Shown here in pieces: positions 37,475-47,174 of a DNA stretch of 64,000 bases (positions within the stretch are counted from its first letter, which is position 1; every line of letters starts with the position of its first letter). The stretch lies in assembly GCA_018292915.2 (NCBI GenBank), contig JACVVK020000153.1, forward strand, positions 1,122,501 to 1,186,500, written 5' to 3'. Under the pieces are notes generated by a model. That model saw nothing but the letters and a program-made list of their open reading frames with translations, did no database searches and was not told the origin of the DNA. This stretch comes from Batillaria attramentaria. Taxonomy: Eukaryota > Mollusca > Gastropoda > Batillariidae. Made by a program: the position numbers and the translations under genes.

Positions 37475-39639
37475 CATGAACAAAGGTTGCTTCAGTGTCA
37501 AGAGTGTGAATGTTCTGATCTTCATGGTTCTCCACTTAATTGATACTGATGCCCCCTCCCTCCACAGACAATGCATGCAGACGCTGGCCCTGAACAGTCA
37601 CACACGCACACCCACTTATCGTTCATCCCTGATGTGAAACATGAGCAGTCAAATCACTCCTTGCTTCTGCTTGAGCTGAGTACTTCCGAGAGCAGCAGTT
37701 TCATTGGTCCACACATTCATACACATACTGTGCAGGCAAACCACTGATTGGTCAAGCTGGAAAACTTTGCAGGGATGATGGGATCCTGTGATTATTTTTA
37801 GCAGGGTCCATACAGGTCATGGAATCCTGGAAAAGTCATGGAATTTGGAAATAGCTTTTCCAGGCCTGGAAAGTCATGAAATTATCTCAAGAGTCATGAA
37901 AAGTCATGGAATTTCCGAATTTTATGGAAGCCAATTTGCGCCCAACAGTCAAACGGTCAGCTTGGTGATTACTCACTGGACTGATTGCCAAAAATACCAA
38001 CAAACTGCCTTCCCATAAGGCTAATGACTAACTCTGAACATTGGTCTTGCTGACTATGATAACTTGGATAAGCTCATAATTTCTACCCTCGCGTGTGTCA
38101 GTGTGAAAGTGGGCGAGGAAGGTGTCATGGAAAACAGGAGAGTTGGCCTCGAAAAGTCATGGAAAAGTCATGAATTTTAGAGACAGTGAACCTGTATGGA
38201 CCCTGTTTTAGGGTTTATGACCACAGAAATAACCAAGGAGTGGGAGTGTTGTAACAGGTTCTGAGGGATGGAGACTAGATCCTCATGTATCATGTATCAT
38301 GCAGGTACCTCTAACAGAAATGGAGAAGAGTGACCAAGCTGTCAGCATGGTGGACAAGCTCCGCTCACTGGCCACAAAAGACAGGTAAGGCTGGTGTCAT
38401 CCGTGCTAGACACATCCCAGTTAGACTTTGCTCAAGTTAGACATTCCCAGCTAGACACATCCCGGTTGGACCTGCCCCAGTTAGACACTCTGGGCAAGAC
38501 ACACCACAGCTTGACTTGCCCAAGTTAGACACTCCCAGTTGACACCTCCAGCTAGATGTCCCCGGTTAGACTTGCCCAATTTAGACGCATCCCAGTTAGA
38601 CTTGCCCCATTTAGATGCATCCCAGTTAGACTTCCCCTGTTTAAACACTCCTCTGTAAGATGCACTCACAGCTAGATGCATCCTGGTTTGACTTTGACTT
38701 GTCCCAGTGAGAGGATTCCAGCTAGACGCATCCCATTTGGACTTGTCCCAGTTAGACACTCATAGCTAGGTGCAACCCTGTTAGACACTCCCGGCTAGGC
38801 GCATCCCAGTTTGGTACATTGCCAGATAGACACATCCCACTTTGATGCATCCTCATAATGTGTGTGTGTATGTGTGGTGTTACATTGCATTTTGTGACCA
38901 TCACATGCAGATATGCGTCTCTTCATCGCTTTTGAATGGAGTTACAGCATGTTGTCCACAAGTCAAAACTTTGTTTGTTTTCAGGGCCATTTATGAAAAA
39001 GGACTCAGAGCGTTTGTGTCCTTCATTCAGAGCTACGCTAAGCATGAGTGCAGCATGATTTTCAGACTGAAAGGTATGTATACCACTTTTGGCCTCAGGC
39101 CAGTTAGTTAAGCTTCACTGAAAGTCTGATACATGCTCTTTTCTCTTTTTTTTTCTTTCTTTTTTTTTGTGTGGGAGGGTTTAGCATAGCGTTTATTTTA
39201 GGTTAAGCTGCATGTTCCAGTGTGAAATTGCAAGTGCATCAAAATTCTGAATGTGTGGATTTGTTGACAGATATAGCTGTGAGATGCCTGAATTAATGTA
39301 CCCGTCAATATATTAACTTGTTGAAAGTAAAGTGATTGTGAGTTTCCGATAAATGTTACAGTGAAAGTTATGATAAATGTTCTTCCTATAGGTTGCTTTT
39401 ACTTTAGTCACTTTTTTTTTTTTTTTTGACAAACATTTTCAGATTTGGATTATGGTCAGCTGGCCATGGGTTTTGGGCTTCTGAGAATTCCCAAGATGCC
39501 TGAACTGAGAGGAAAATCTGTCGTGAATTTTTGTCCTACAGAAGTGGATTTGAGTGCCATCCCGTTCAAGTGAGCTTTTTCTTATGATGTGTTTGTTTTG
39601 GGTTTTTGTTTAGTGTCTTTTGGGATGTGCGTGTGTGTG

Positions 39640-39683
<44 letters not shown>

Positions 39684-41494
39684 TAACAGTTTATCAATAA
39701 GTGTAAAACATGTGACATGAATTGAATGTTGTTAGACCCCACTGTCTGCATGCTGCAGTTAGTCTTATAGTGTTAGCTGAATCATTTGCAGGTGCAAGTG
39801 TGGAGAGCAATATGACATGTAAAATGTGCAAGGGTCGCATCATTAACACTTTATGCAGTGTTAATGATGGGGTCCTTGCCATCAGAAATAAATATATTTT
39901 AAAAATAAAAAAACAGAATCACTCCCTCCCATATATACCCAGGCAGTGCTGACTGTATTGTGCAGAGACAAGGCAAGAGAAAAGCTACGTCAGAAACAGC
40001 TGCAGTCCGGAGAGGGCAAGAAGAAAGGAATGGCTCGTCCACCGCGGGTATGTACTGCTATCAGCTGTAATGTCAGAACTAAGAAATAAGGATGTAACAT
40101 TAGACAGTGTATACCAATTTGCATGCAATGGCATTTGTGGTTATGCATTAGCACGGCGGTTGTGCTGATCAGAGATTCAGTTTATCAGCAGTGCCAGAAA
40201 CACACCGGGAAGCATTTTGCCCCTAGAACGAGAGCAGAGATGTGCACAGACGATGACGATGATGATGATGATCGGCCAGTTGTAGGGTACTACAAAAATA
40301 TCGATGCAGTGAGCATGCTGGTGGGGCCATAGGAATGGAGGGGAAGGGGGAGCACAGAGAATAAGCACAGAGAGAAAAAAAATTAAGTATAGAGGAAAGG
40401 AAACATTAGCACTTTGAGAGGAGATATGTCTTGACAGTCTGCCTGAAGGACTAACTTGTGGCAGATTCTGACTTTAGATGAACTGGCAGGTTGTTCAAGA
40501 GGGACGTAGCTGCACACTTGAAAGTCTGTGCCCCAAAACGTTTCTTGCGTGTGTTGTCGTAGTAGTCTGTGACAAGAAGTTTTGACTGAGGAACAGGTCT
40601 TAGATTGCACAGGTCTATAGGGTGATATGAGCAGAGACAGATACAGTGGAACAGTGCCATGAGTGCAGGAGATCTTTAGAGAGGTTTTCAAGCACATCTT
40701 TGAAGTGATTATCCAGCACATTGTATGTAGGGAAGTATACGTCTCTTTCCAGTCTGAAGCCTGGTCCCAGCTAAAGGCGAGGAAAGCGAAGAGACAGGAG
40801 AGAAAGGGGAAAAAGAAGCTGAAGACAGACCATCAACAGGAGCAGAAGAAACAAGGCAAAGAGCAGACTCACGGGAAACGTGGCCGAGCAGACGAGGAGG
40901 CCCAGGATGATTGGGACGAGCTGGGGAAAGACTTGCGACTCATCAAGAAACTCAAGAAAGGAAAGGTAACGGCTCTTGACTAACATCAGCAAGTAGACCT
41001 TAGAAACAGAATCAGATGATCATGGAATATGTTTGTCAGTTACCTCACCGATTATGTTTTACACATTGGAGTGAAAATCACATAAAACATCATCAAAACT
41101 TGGTTACTACACACATGTAGGGGAATTCCCAAGTTGTGTGTTCATGTGTATTTTGTCACCAAAAGTGCATGCTTCTGTGCACAAAAATTGCTTGTACATA
41201 TAGCAGACATTTGAATATTTTTTCACTGGGCACTGGAGCATACATACACTACAGTGCTGACTGAATATTTGATCGCTGGGCACCAAACGGGTCAAGAAGA
41301 GACCTCACTGATGTTCAGATTGTTGCTTGTTGAGGGAAAAAAACAAACAAAAAAAAACAACTGCTGAAAGTGTTTTTGTTTGTTTTTTAGAAGGGTGGCT
41401 TGCTTTCTTCAATTTACCAATGATTTTCTGTTGTCTGTTACAGATAACTAAAGACCAATTTGATGAAGACTTTCAGGACACGTTGGATGACTGA
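29979..41494 (+). CDS. DDX55: DEAD-box RNA helicase DDX55, 16 exons, complete
   Basis: The exons are 29979-30074, 30689-30826, 31938-32092, 32399-32492, 33271-33326, 33740-33929, 34870-34994, 35363-35452, 35902-35994, 37250-37364, 38305-38384, 38985-39073, 39443-39569, 39966-40047, 40753-40965 and 41444-41494. They give 597 aa (human about 600), with every junction GT-AG and in phase. Motifs are the Q motif around 25-37, AVTGSGKT 49-56, PTRELA 86-91, TPGR 137-140, DEAD 167-170, SAT 198-200, TDVMARGID 321-329 and HRCGRTAR 350-357. These are followed by the KHEC--IFRLKDLD region and a Lys-rich tail ending [18 protein letters not shown]55/Spb4 is an ATP-dependent helicase of nucleolar 60S subunit assembly that acts on large-subunit pre-rRNA. 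All catalytic motifs are intact. The exon 7 end is tandemly duplicated in the following intron. Confidence 0.97.
31122..31256 (+). mobile_element. SINE family A, copy 2, 5'-truncated
   Basis: It starts inside the tRNA-like head (GGTCGTGAGTTGGAATCCC) and continues through the family body to CACCCACCCACCC. It lacks box A. It lies in DDX55 intron 2. Confidence 0.75.
31299..31761. mobile_element. hAT-like inverted-repeat element flanked by TATATATA
   Basis: The left end is CAGGGATGGATTT and the right end inverted is CAAGGATCCATTTT. TATATATA abuts both sides, which would fit an 8-bp target duplication but is confounded by simple (TA)n. The interior repeats ATGAGACA/GCGACAT words and has no transposase. 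Confidence 0.5.
32229..32247. repeat. Poly-C tract, 19 nt
   Basis: Pure C run in DDX55 intron 3, one of many similar G/C mononucleotide tracts in the window. Confidence 0.97.
32580..32758 (+). mobile_element. SINE family A, copy 3, with exact 14-bp target duplication
   Basis: It has a full tRNA-like head with a box B (GTTCGATCCC) closer to consensus than in copy 1, the family body and a (CCCA)n tail. GTGTTTCTCGTGGG is duplicated exactly at 32566-32579 and 32759-32772. This proves insertion by target-primed retrotransposition and sets the ends. It lies in DDX55 intron 4. Confidence 0.93.
32840..32904 (+). mobile_element. Retroposon 3' tail with (GATT)n
   Basis: GAGGACAATAAAGAATTTGA runs into (TTGA)n. 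This looks like the 3' end of a non-LTR element or SINE, with a short tandem tail instead of poly-A. The 5' extent is not visible. Confidence 0.4.
33162..33216. repeat. (GT)n microsatellite near a splice acceptor
   Basis: Pure GT array of about 27 units ending 54 bases before the DDX55 exon 5 acceptor. Confidence 0.97.
33984..34590. mobile_element. Fold-back element with 8-bp target duplication in DDX55 intron 6
   Basis: Two arms of about 250 bases (33984-34235 and about 34336-34590) are inverse complements with scattered differences, around a spacer of about 100 bases. The outer ends are CATTCC and its inverse, with CCTCGCTACTCTTG conserved in both. CTTTGTAA is duplicated exactly at 33976-33983 and 34591-34598. 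An 8-bp duplication fits hAT-type or fold-back transposition. There is no coding capacity. Confidence 0.85.
34965..35233 (+). repeat. Tandem duplication of the DDX55 exon 7 end and donor
   Basis: Copy 1 (34965-35094) holds the last 30 bases of exon 7, its GTGAGT donor and about 100 intron bases. Copy 2 (35095-35233) repeats this with small indels. Copy 1 ends in TTACTCAG, so copy 2 begins directly after an AG. The segment 35095-35124 is therefore bounded by AG and GTGAGT, is 30 nt long and is in phase. Confidence 0.9.
36011..36512 (-). mobile_element. SINE family B, copy 1, about 500 bp, next to a splice donor
   Basis: Read on the minus strand it begins with a tRNA-like head (GGCCCCCATAGTGTAGTGG, then GGAGACCCGGG box B region) and ends in an A-rich tail. 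TCTTCACAATTTT (35998-36010) and TCTTCACAGTTTT (36513-36525) form a 12-of-13 target duplication. The left duplication starts at intron position +4 after DDX55 exon 9. The element is repeated at 60278-60782. Confidence 0.88.
36693..37081. mobile_element. Inverted-repeat element, CAGGGTCCATACAGGT ends, copy 1
   Basis: The first 16 bases, CAGGGTCCATACAGGT, are exactly inverted at the right end. The interior repeats GTCATGGAAT and TGGAAAAGTCA words. Length is 389 bp, without coding capacity. It lies in DDX55 intron 9; a close relative sits 0.7 kb downstream in intron 10. Confidence 0.88.
37423..37470. repeat. (CA)n microsatellite
   Basis: Pure CA array of about 24 units, starting about 58 bases after the DDX55 exon 10 donor. 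Confidence 0.97.
37802..38205. mobile_element. Inverted-repeat element, CAGGGTCCATACAGGT ends, copy 2
   Basis: It has the same 16-bp terminal inverted repeats and interior as copy 1; 404 bp, same orientation. TTTTAG abuts both sides (37796-37801 and 38206-38211) as a possible short target duplication. It is probably hAT-like from the CAGGG terminus, but the superfamily is not proven. Confidence 0.88.
38407..38845. repeat. Minisatellite in DDX55 intron 11
   Basis: About 20 diverged units of roughly 18-22 bases with the consensus GTTAGACTTGCCCCA / GCTAGACGCATCCCA. The two unit types partly alternate, suggesting a higher-order dimer. Confidence 0.85.
39631..39682. repeat. (GT)n microsatellite
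   Basis: GT array with one TT interruption, about 60 bases after the DDX55 exon 13 donor. Confidence 0.96.
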
Positions 41495-41561
41495 CTTTCA
41501 CTTCGAGAAAAAAACCAGACAGACTGTACTTTCCAGCAGAAAAAATTGGCTGTTAACTGCT

Positions 41562-41566
<5 letters not shown>

Positions 41567-41594
<28 letters not shown>

Positions 41595-41615
41595 TGTGTG
41601 TGTGTGTGTGTGTGT
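41567..41615 (+). repeat. Compound (GA)n(GT)n in the DDX55 3' UTR
   Basis: GA repeats to 41594 continue directly into GT repeats. The array lies between the stop codon and the polyadenylation signal, so it should be transcribed. Confidence 0.95.
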
Positions 41616-41663
41616 CTTCTGTATGAATTTCACCAGATTTTGTTGGTTTGCTCATGCAAGAAA

Positions 41664-41669
41664 AATAAA
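41664..41669 (+). terminator. DDX55 polyadenylation signal
   Basis: AATAAA lies 170 bases after the TGA stop and is followed by T/G-rich DNA. A second AATAAA near 41864 could be an alternative. Confidence 0.7.
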
Positions 41670-43841
41670 TTGCTTTGTATCGGTCTTGCTTGATGTTTAA
41701 CCATGTGTCACTGAGAGTAGGTGGATGGAAAGCTTTTTCTTTAGTTGGTATATACTTGAACAGGAATCTGTTAGCTACTGGATCAGATGGATGGAACTGC
41801 CTTTTGTGAGTACGTGTAGTTGGGCTGGAAATACATGTGAATGTACATACACAATGTGTAGGACAATAAATATCACTTGTATAGTGTAAGCGATACTGAA
41901 TCGGACAAGAAACATACACGCATCTCATTCTAGCTGAGATCTGCAATAATTATACCCCTCCCAGGGCATGTACTGTATATCAGTAGGTGTAATTGTAAGT
42001 TTGCTTTATCCACCTCTTCGTACATGCACTAGGCTTGTTTGTGCTGTCGATGAACACAACAGGGGGCTTCTGTCTGTGAGAGTTATAAGGTGAAAGACCT
42101 AGCAGACGGATATTTGAGGTAATGGCACAAGCGGACACATCCCATCTATGTCCACCGGAAAAATTTGGTTAATTTTTTGACACAATTGGAGTTGCATAGA
42201 TCGACCTGCAACTTATTATGGCGACAGGTGAAGGGGGTAGAATTCATATTTTGATCCACCTGCTTTAATAGCATGTATCTGGTTCCAGATGTTTGCACAG
42301 TTTTTTAAACATCATTTAGTCAGGTAAGATCTAGAAAATTTTGAGATTTTTTTGTGTGTAAAAGACTTAAATTCACACGTGTAATGTTCTGTATTTAACA
42401 ATTCTTTTTATTTCCAACAAACTGTAGTTGCCGTCCGATTGTCCCAATAAAATAATAAGTCTTTGATGCAAGCAAAGGGAAGTAAATACAGCAAACACGT
42501 GATCTTTCTCTTTTGCAATATTATCTCTAGTGTCTGTCTAGAGGCTTGGATACATTAGCAGATGGTTCCAAACTACACTGAAACTAGTGGCGTAACACAT
42601 TTGGTAAGTAGTTGCCCAGTTATACTCTGAGCACAGCCGCATGAATGATTCCAAGGGAATTAACTCTACACAAGCGCCCGTCTCGTGCCCCAGTCGAGTC
42701 TTTGGCCAAGGTAGGCAGAGTACTAGAGATGGATTAGATGTGCATACAGGCATCCTGTGTGCCTGACTGCAGTTTTCGATTGCATACCATAGGCGGGATG
42801 TGTTGTGTGCTTGCACTTCGGTTGAATTCAAAGTAAATTGCCAGGATAATTGTTAATTGCCAGAACAGTTACACACGCCGCATTATGAAGTCTGCACTGA
42901 GATAAGCTTTAACCAAGGTCGGTTTACGCAAACGTGTTGCGATTGACCAGGTCCTTGTAATGCCCATACTGTGCGCAGTGTGTGTGTTTGCAGGGCACGT
43001 GACTTCTGCATTTCAGGTGTCATTAGCGTATTAGATTAGACTACATATATTTGTCATCATCTGGCCTAGCAACACTGACGGTGTATACACTATTATGTAT
43101 AACATGGTAGTCATGTGCTTTTGCTGGTAGAACTTTGATGGAAGCCGACGTGCTGCTCTTGTACACAGATTTAGTTTGTGTCACTGCCATTCTGGTTGTT
43201 GGCACAAAATGCACGTGTGTACGGTTTACACACTGCCAAGACTGATCAGCTAGCTTGCAACTGTGGATCAACACCAATAGACAAGAATCATAATTGCATG
43301 CATATGATTTTGTAATTGTAATATGCATGTTGAAAAATGCAAGTGCTGTTCGGCTGAGGAACTAGTAGGTACCAGTACAAGGTTGGAGGGGATAAACCCT
43401 GTGTGTGTGTGTGTGTGTGGATGATTGGTTGCAGACACTACTAGCTACAGCTGCTGGTAGAGTACGTTTTCTTGTCAGTTCTGAGTCCGTCAGCTGTCAT
43501 GACAGCATGCTGCAGCACCTTGATTCCAGGGGGAGAGATTTAAACAAACCGCAAAACAAAGAAATTGCCCCTTTTGAATAATCTGTCATCTTGATGGAAA
43601 ATGTCACCTGCAGGTAACAGATGTTAACATGCACAGTTTCTAGCAATGGTCATTCATCAGTGTGGATATTCTAGATGCCTGCTTCAGGCAGCACGCCACC
43701 GACCCAGCTGAGGCCAGAACAAAAATCTCAGTGACGACAATGAAAATTGAGGCTCAGTAAAGATGTAACTGATTATCAAATACAACAGTTAAATCATACC
43801 TCCAAATGGCACAGAATTCACTGTTTTAAATGTAAGATTTA

Positions 43842-44309
43842 CAGGGGCGCCGGAACCGGAGGGGCAGGGGGGGCAGCTGCCCCCCCTGTACCCAAGCAGG
43901 GGGGGCAAGAGTTGGCTTTTTGCCCCCCCCCCCCTGGAAAATCAGGTGACTATGGCAAGAGGGGGGGGGGGGCAAAACCATGGTCTTGCCCCCCCCTCCC
44001 TTCCCCTACCTCTCCCCCTACCCCTCTTAGTGCTCTCTCCCTCATCCCACCCAACAGAGAACTTCTGTTTTTGCCGTCCGAAGGCCGTCCGCTCCTCTGA
44101 TTGGACACACCCCCCCCCCCCCCCCCCCCCCCCCGCTTTTCACTTTTTTCGGGCAACGTCCTGGTTCAGTCGTAAAGGTTTTTTTGTCTACACAGCATTT
44201 GATGCCCCCCCCCCCCCCCCCCCCGCTTTTCACTTTCTTCGGGCAACGTTCCCCCCTCCGAGATTCTGCGCCCCCCCCCCCCCTCCCCCAACATCTTCCG
44301 GCGCCCCTG
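43842..44309. mobile_element. hAT-like inverted-repeat element rich in poly-C
   Basis: Exact 14-bp terminal inverted repeats CAGGGGCGCCGGAA / TTCCGGCGCCCCTG (43842-43855 and 44296-44309). ATTTA abuts both sides. The interior has C runs of 25 nt (44110-44134) and 20 nt (44205-44224), and a duplicated segment GCTTTTCACTT-TTCGGGCAACGT. There is no transposase. Confidence 0.75.
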
Positions 44310-45136
44310 ATTTAGCAATGCTCTCCATTACCATTTAGTCAGTCTAGCACCATGATCAAAATAAGAGAGTTGGGTGGCGGGGGTCAGTGTTGAAAGCTGC
44401 ATTGTTGCAGTAATAGTAAAACATGTTAAAATACGTCCTAGGGGCAGATAGCCAGTCCAGGGAGCTTGCCCCCAACAATCCTACCGCTATATGTTTCTGG
44501 CCGGTTTAAAAGCTAAACTAATGACAAGGAAATTTCAGAGAAACAGGTTCAAGTTAGAGTAAGGAGGGGTGGACCATGATTGAAATGTGCCTTAGTTCGC
44601 TGTAAAACATGCTGTCACAAAAACGCCACAGATCTCACCCTCAAATGATCTTGAACACAACCGCCGGCTATGATGTATGTATATCGTTCACTATAGCCTG
44701 CGCCGATGACGCAGTGCCACTGATAGGACGACTGTGACTGATCGGTCTCGCATGTGTCTACCGGCAACACTGCTACTGCACTCTCTCCCTCTCTCTCTCC
44801 ACACACACACACACACACACACCGGCATACGCGCGCGCACGTGCACACACACACACACATACACACACACACAGAGTCGGTGTGACCACGACCATGACTG
44901 CGAACATTTACCTATCAATTGAGATTTAGGTCACGCTTTTAGTTTTACTACACGTCACTTCGGCAGTCATCTATAGGCCTTCCACTTCAGTCTCTCCTTC
45001 CCCTCCCATTACCCCTTTTCGCTCCCCTCCTCCCCAACCCCTAACCCATACCCCCAACACACCCCAGTCTCTTTCTTCGTGGCCTCTTCCCCCACCCCTT
45101 AGTCGTAAGCATCCCTCAGTGTACCGCCGTCTGTGG

Positions 45137-45319
45137 GGGGAGCCGGGTTGGCCGAATGCCCTAGAGCGTTTGACTTCTAATGCTCGGGTCGTGAGTTCGT
45201 ATCTCGGCTGGGGCCAAATATTTGTGCTGGCTTTTTCATCGTTGCCCCGTCTTTGACTGATATCACCCGTATGTGGTGGAAAAGGACGTTAAACCCCCGA
45301 ACACCCACCCCACCCCCAC
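45137..45319 (+). mobile_element. SINE family A, copy 4, with target duplication
   Basis: It has a full head, body and C/A-rich tail. CCGCCGTCTGTGG (45124-45136) and CCGCCGTCTGCGG (45320-45332) flank it, 12 of 13 identical. The head carries a short insertion in box A relative to copy 3. Confidence 0.9.
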
Positions 45320-45886
45320 CCGCCGTCTGCGGCAAAGAAGCGTCGCTAGCCGGTTAGGTACGCGAGTGACCCAGTAGCAAGCGAATAGTCTGTGTCAGTG
45401 TGTGTGTGTGTGTGAGCCTCGGACAGTGAGAGAGAGTGTGTGTGCATGTGCGTGCGTGCGTGTATCGGGGCGGGGAAATCCTGTCTCGTCTCGCCATATA
45501 GCAAGCCTCAGTTGACAGATTCATACAAATTACCTGTGCACACTTTGAAGCCGGATTTACAGTAACAGAGGCTGCGGGCTGCGGGCTCAATAATATAAAC
45601 TGACTTGGACCACTTCAGTTTGTAAGTGTTTTTATGATGTTTCATTTTCTCCCGCCAGATGTTGTCCTTTGTTGTTTGTTTATTCTGTTTGTTTGTGGTC
45701 GCCTGTATGTATTTGGCATAACACCGACTCAGTTACAGGCACGGCACATCAGTGCCGGTAGTTGTGGGATTTTGTTCCGACGTCAGTCTTGATACTGTGC
45801 TCGGGTGGACACTTCAAACTGTGCTCCGTGATTCAGCTGTTTTGCGTGCAGTGCGTGCGTACTGACTATGTGTGTGTGTCAGTCAC

Positions 45887-45921
<35 letters not shown>

Positions 45922-46310
45922 CTAAGACAATTACTACTTCAGTAAATCATTTGAAGGCTCGGCCTCCTAAAATTAATTAGTGTTGATTGTATACCGTAAA
46001 TCTTCAGAAGTGTAGGGTTCCGCGGCGCGCAGCGTACCGTGCCGTCTGTGATGGGTAATTTGTTACAGAATCCCTTCCTGCGTATGCAAGTTCTGAATCT
46101 AGATGTCTTCTAGGCTGACTTTGTGCAATTAAGACAAAAACAAACAAAACAAAAAAAACCCAACCCCGAAACAAAACGAAAAACCAGCTTTATGCCAAAT
46201 GTGGCAAACATTCGGATGTTTCAATGTCAAACTGTCCATCTTACTGTTCATTGATAGACGAAAATATATTTTAAAGTATCTCCACCACCACTCCCCACCC
46301 ACCCACCCCT

Positions 46311-46351
<41 letters not shown>

Positions 46352-47072
46352 CCACCCTTCTGGCTGTCATTCAGTTGTGCCGTGATTTGCATATAAACAA
46401 CATCCATTTCGCTGGCGCTTATTAGCCTTACATGATTCGCATAACTAAATGATCGTTAGTTTGGTCTGATCGAGATAGAAGAGTACAAATTTGAACTTGA
46501 AAACGCCAGCATCTCTGCCGGCGTCTGGAAAGAGGCCCTAAGCGCCCATCAGATTTATGCTCCTCAACCCCTTTTCGCAGATACCAGTAGATCATTCCTC
46601 GGCTTTATTTTAGTGCAAGTGCATCATTATACATATTCAACGTTTCTTGGTTGTTTTCCACTGATAACCGAATTTTTGTCGCCTTCGGCAGAAGAACTCT
46701 AGTGAATGGACAGGACATAACAGAGAGGTCCGCGGCGTTAGGGTGGGGTCTCAAGAATTTTTCTGTGTTCATAGCGTGCAAATTGTAGTGTGTGGGCCAG
46801 AAACTATGATATTCGAAAATAGGACTCAGTATCAGAAACCATGATGGTAAGCAATGGTTTAGGGGAAACTGCTTTTGAGATGATAGCAGACCCGAGACCT
46901 ATCCAGACCGCCTCAGTCAAAGTGCAGTTGAGGTCACAGTGAGGGAATAGTTGAGAGGGAATGTGGAAGGGATGGATGAATGAGCTGCTGGGTGAGACAG
47001 AGTTAGGCAGTCGTAGTAGTTTCTTTACGACTTTTACATGTCATTAATATTTTGTTTGTTTTTTCTTTTTGG

Positions 47073-47079
<7 letters not shown>

Positions 47080-47123
<44 letters not shown>

Positions 47124-47174
47124 CGGTGTGAGTGTGTGTGTGTGTCGGTGTGTGTGTGTGTGTGTGTGTGTGTT
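47080..47174. repeat. Compound (GT)n microsatellite, about 95 bp
   Basis: Several GT blocks separated by CGGTGTGA-type interruptions, followed by a G run at about 47179-47191. Confidence 0.95.
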
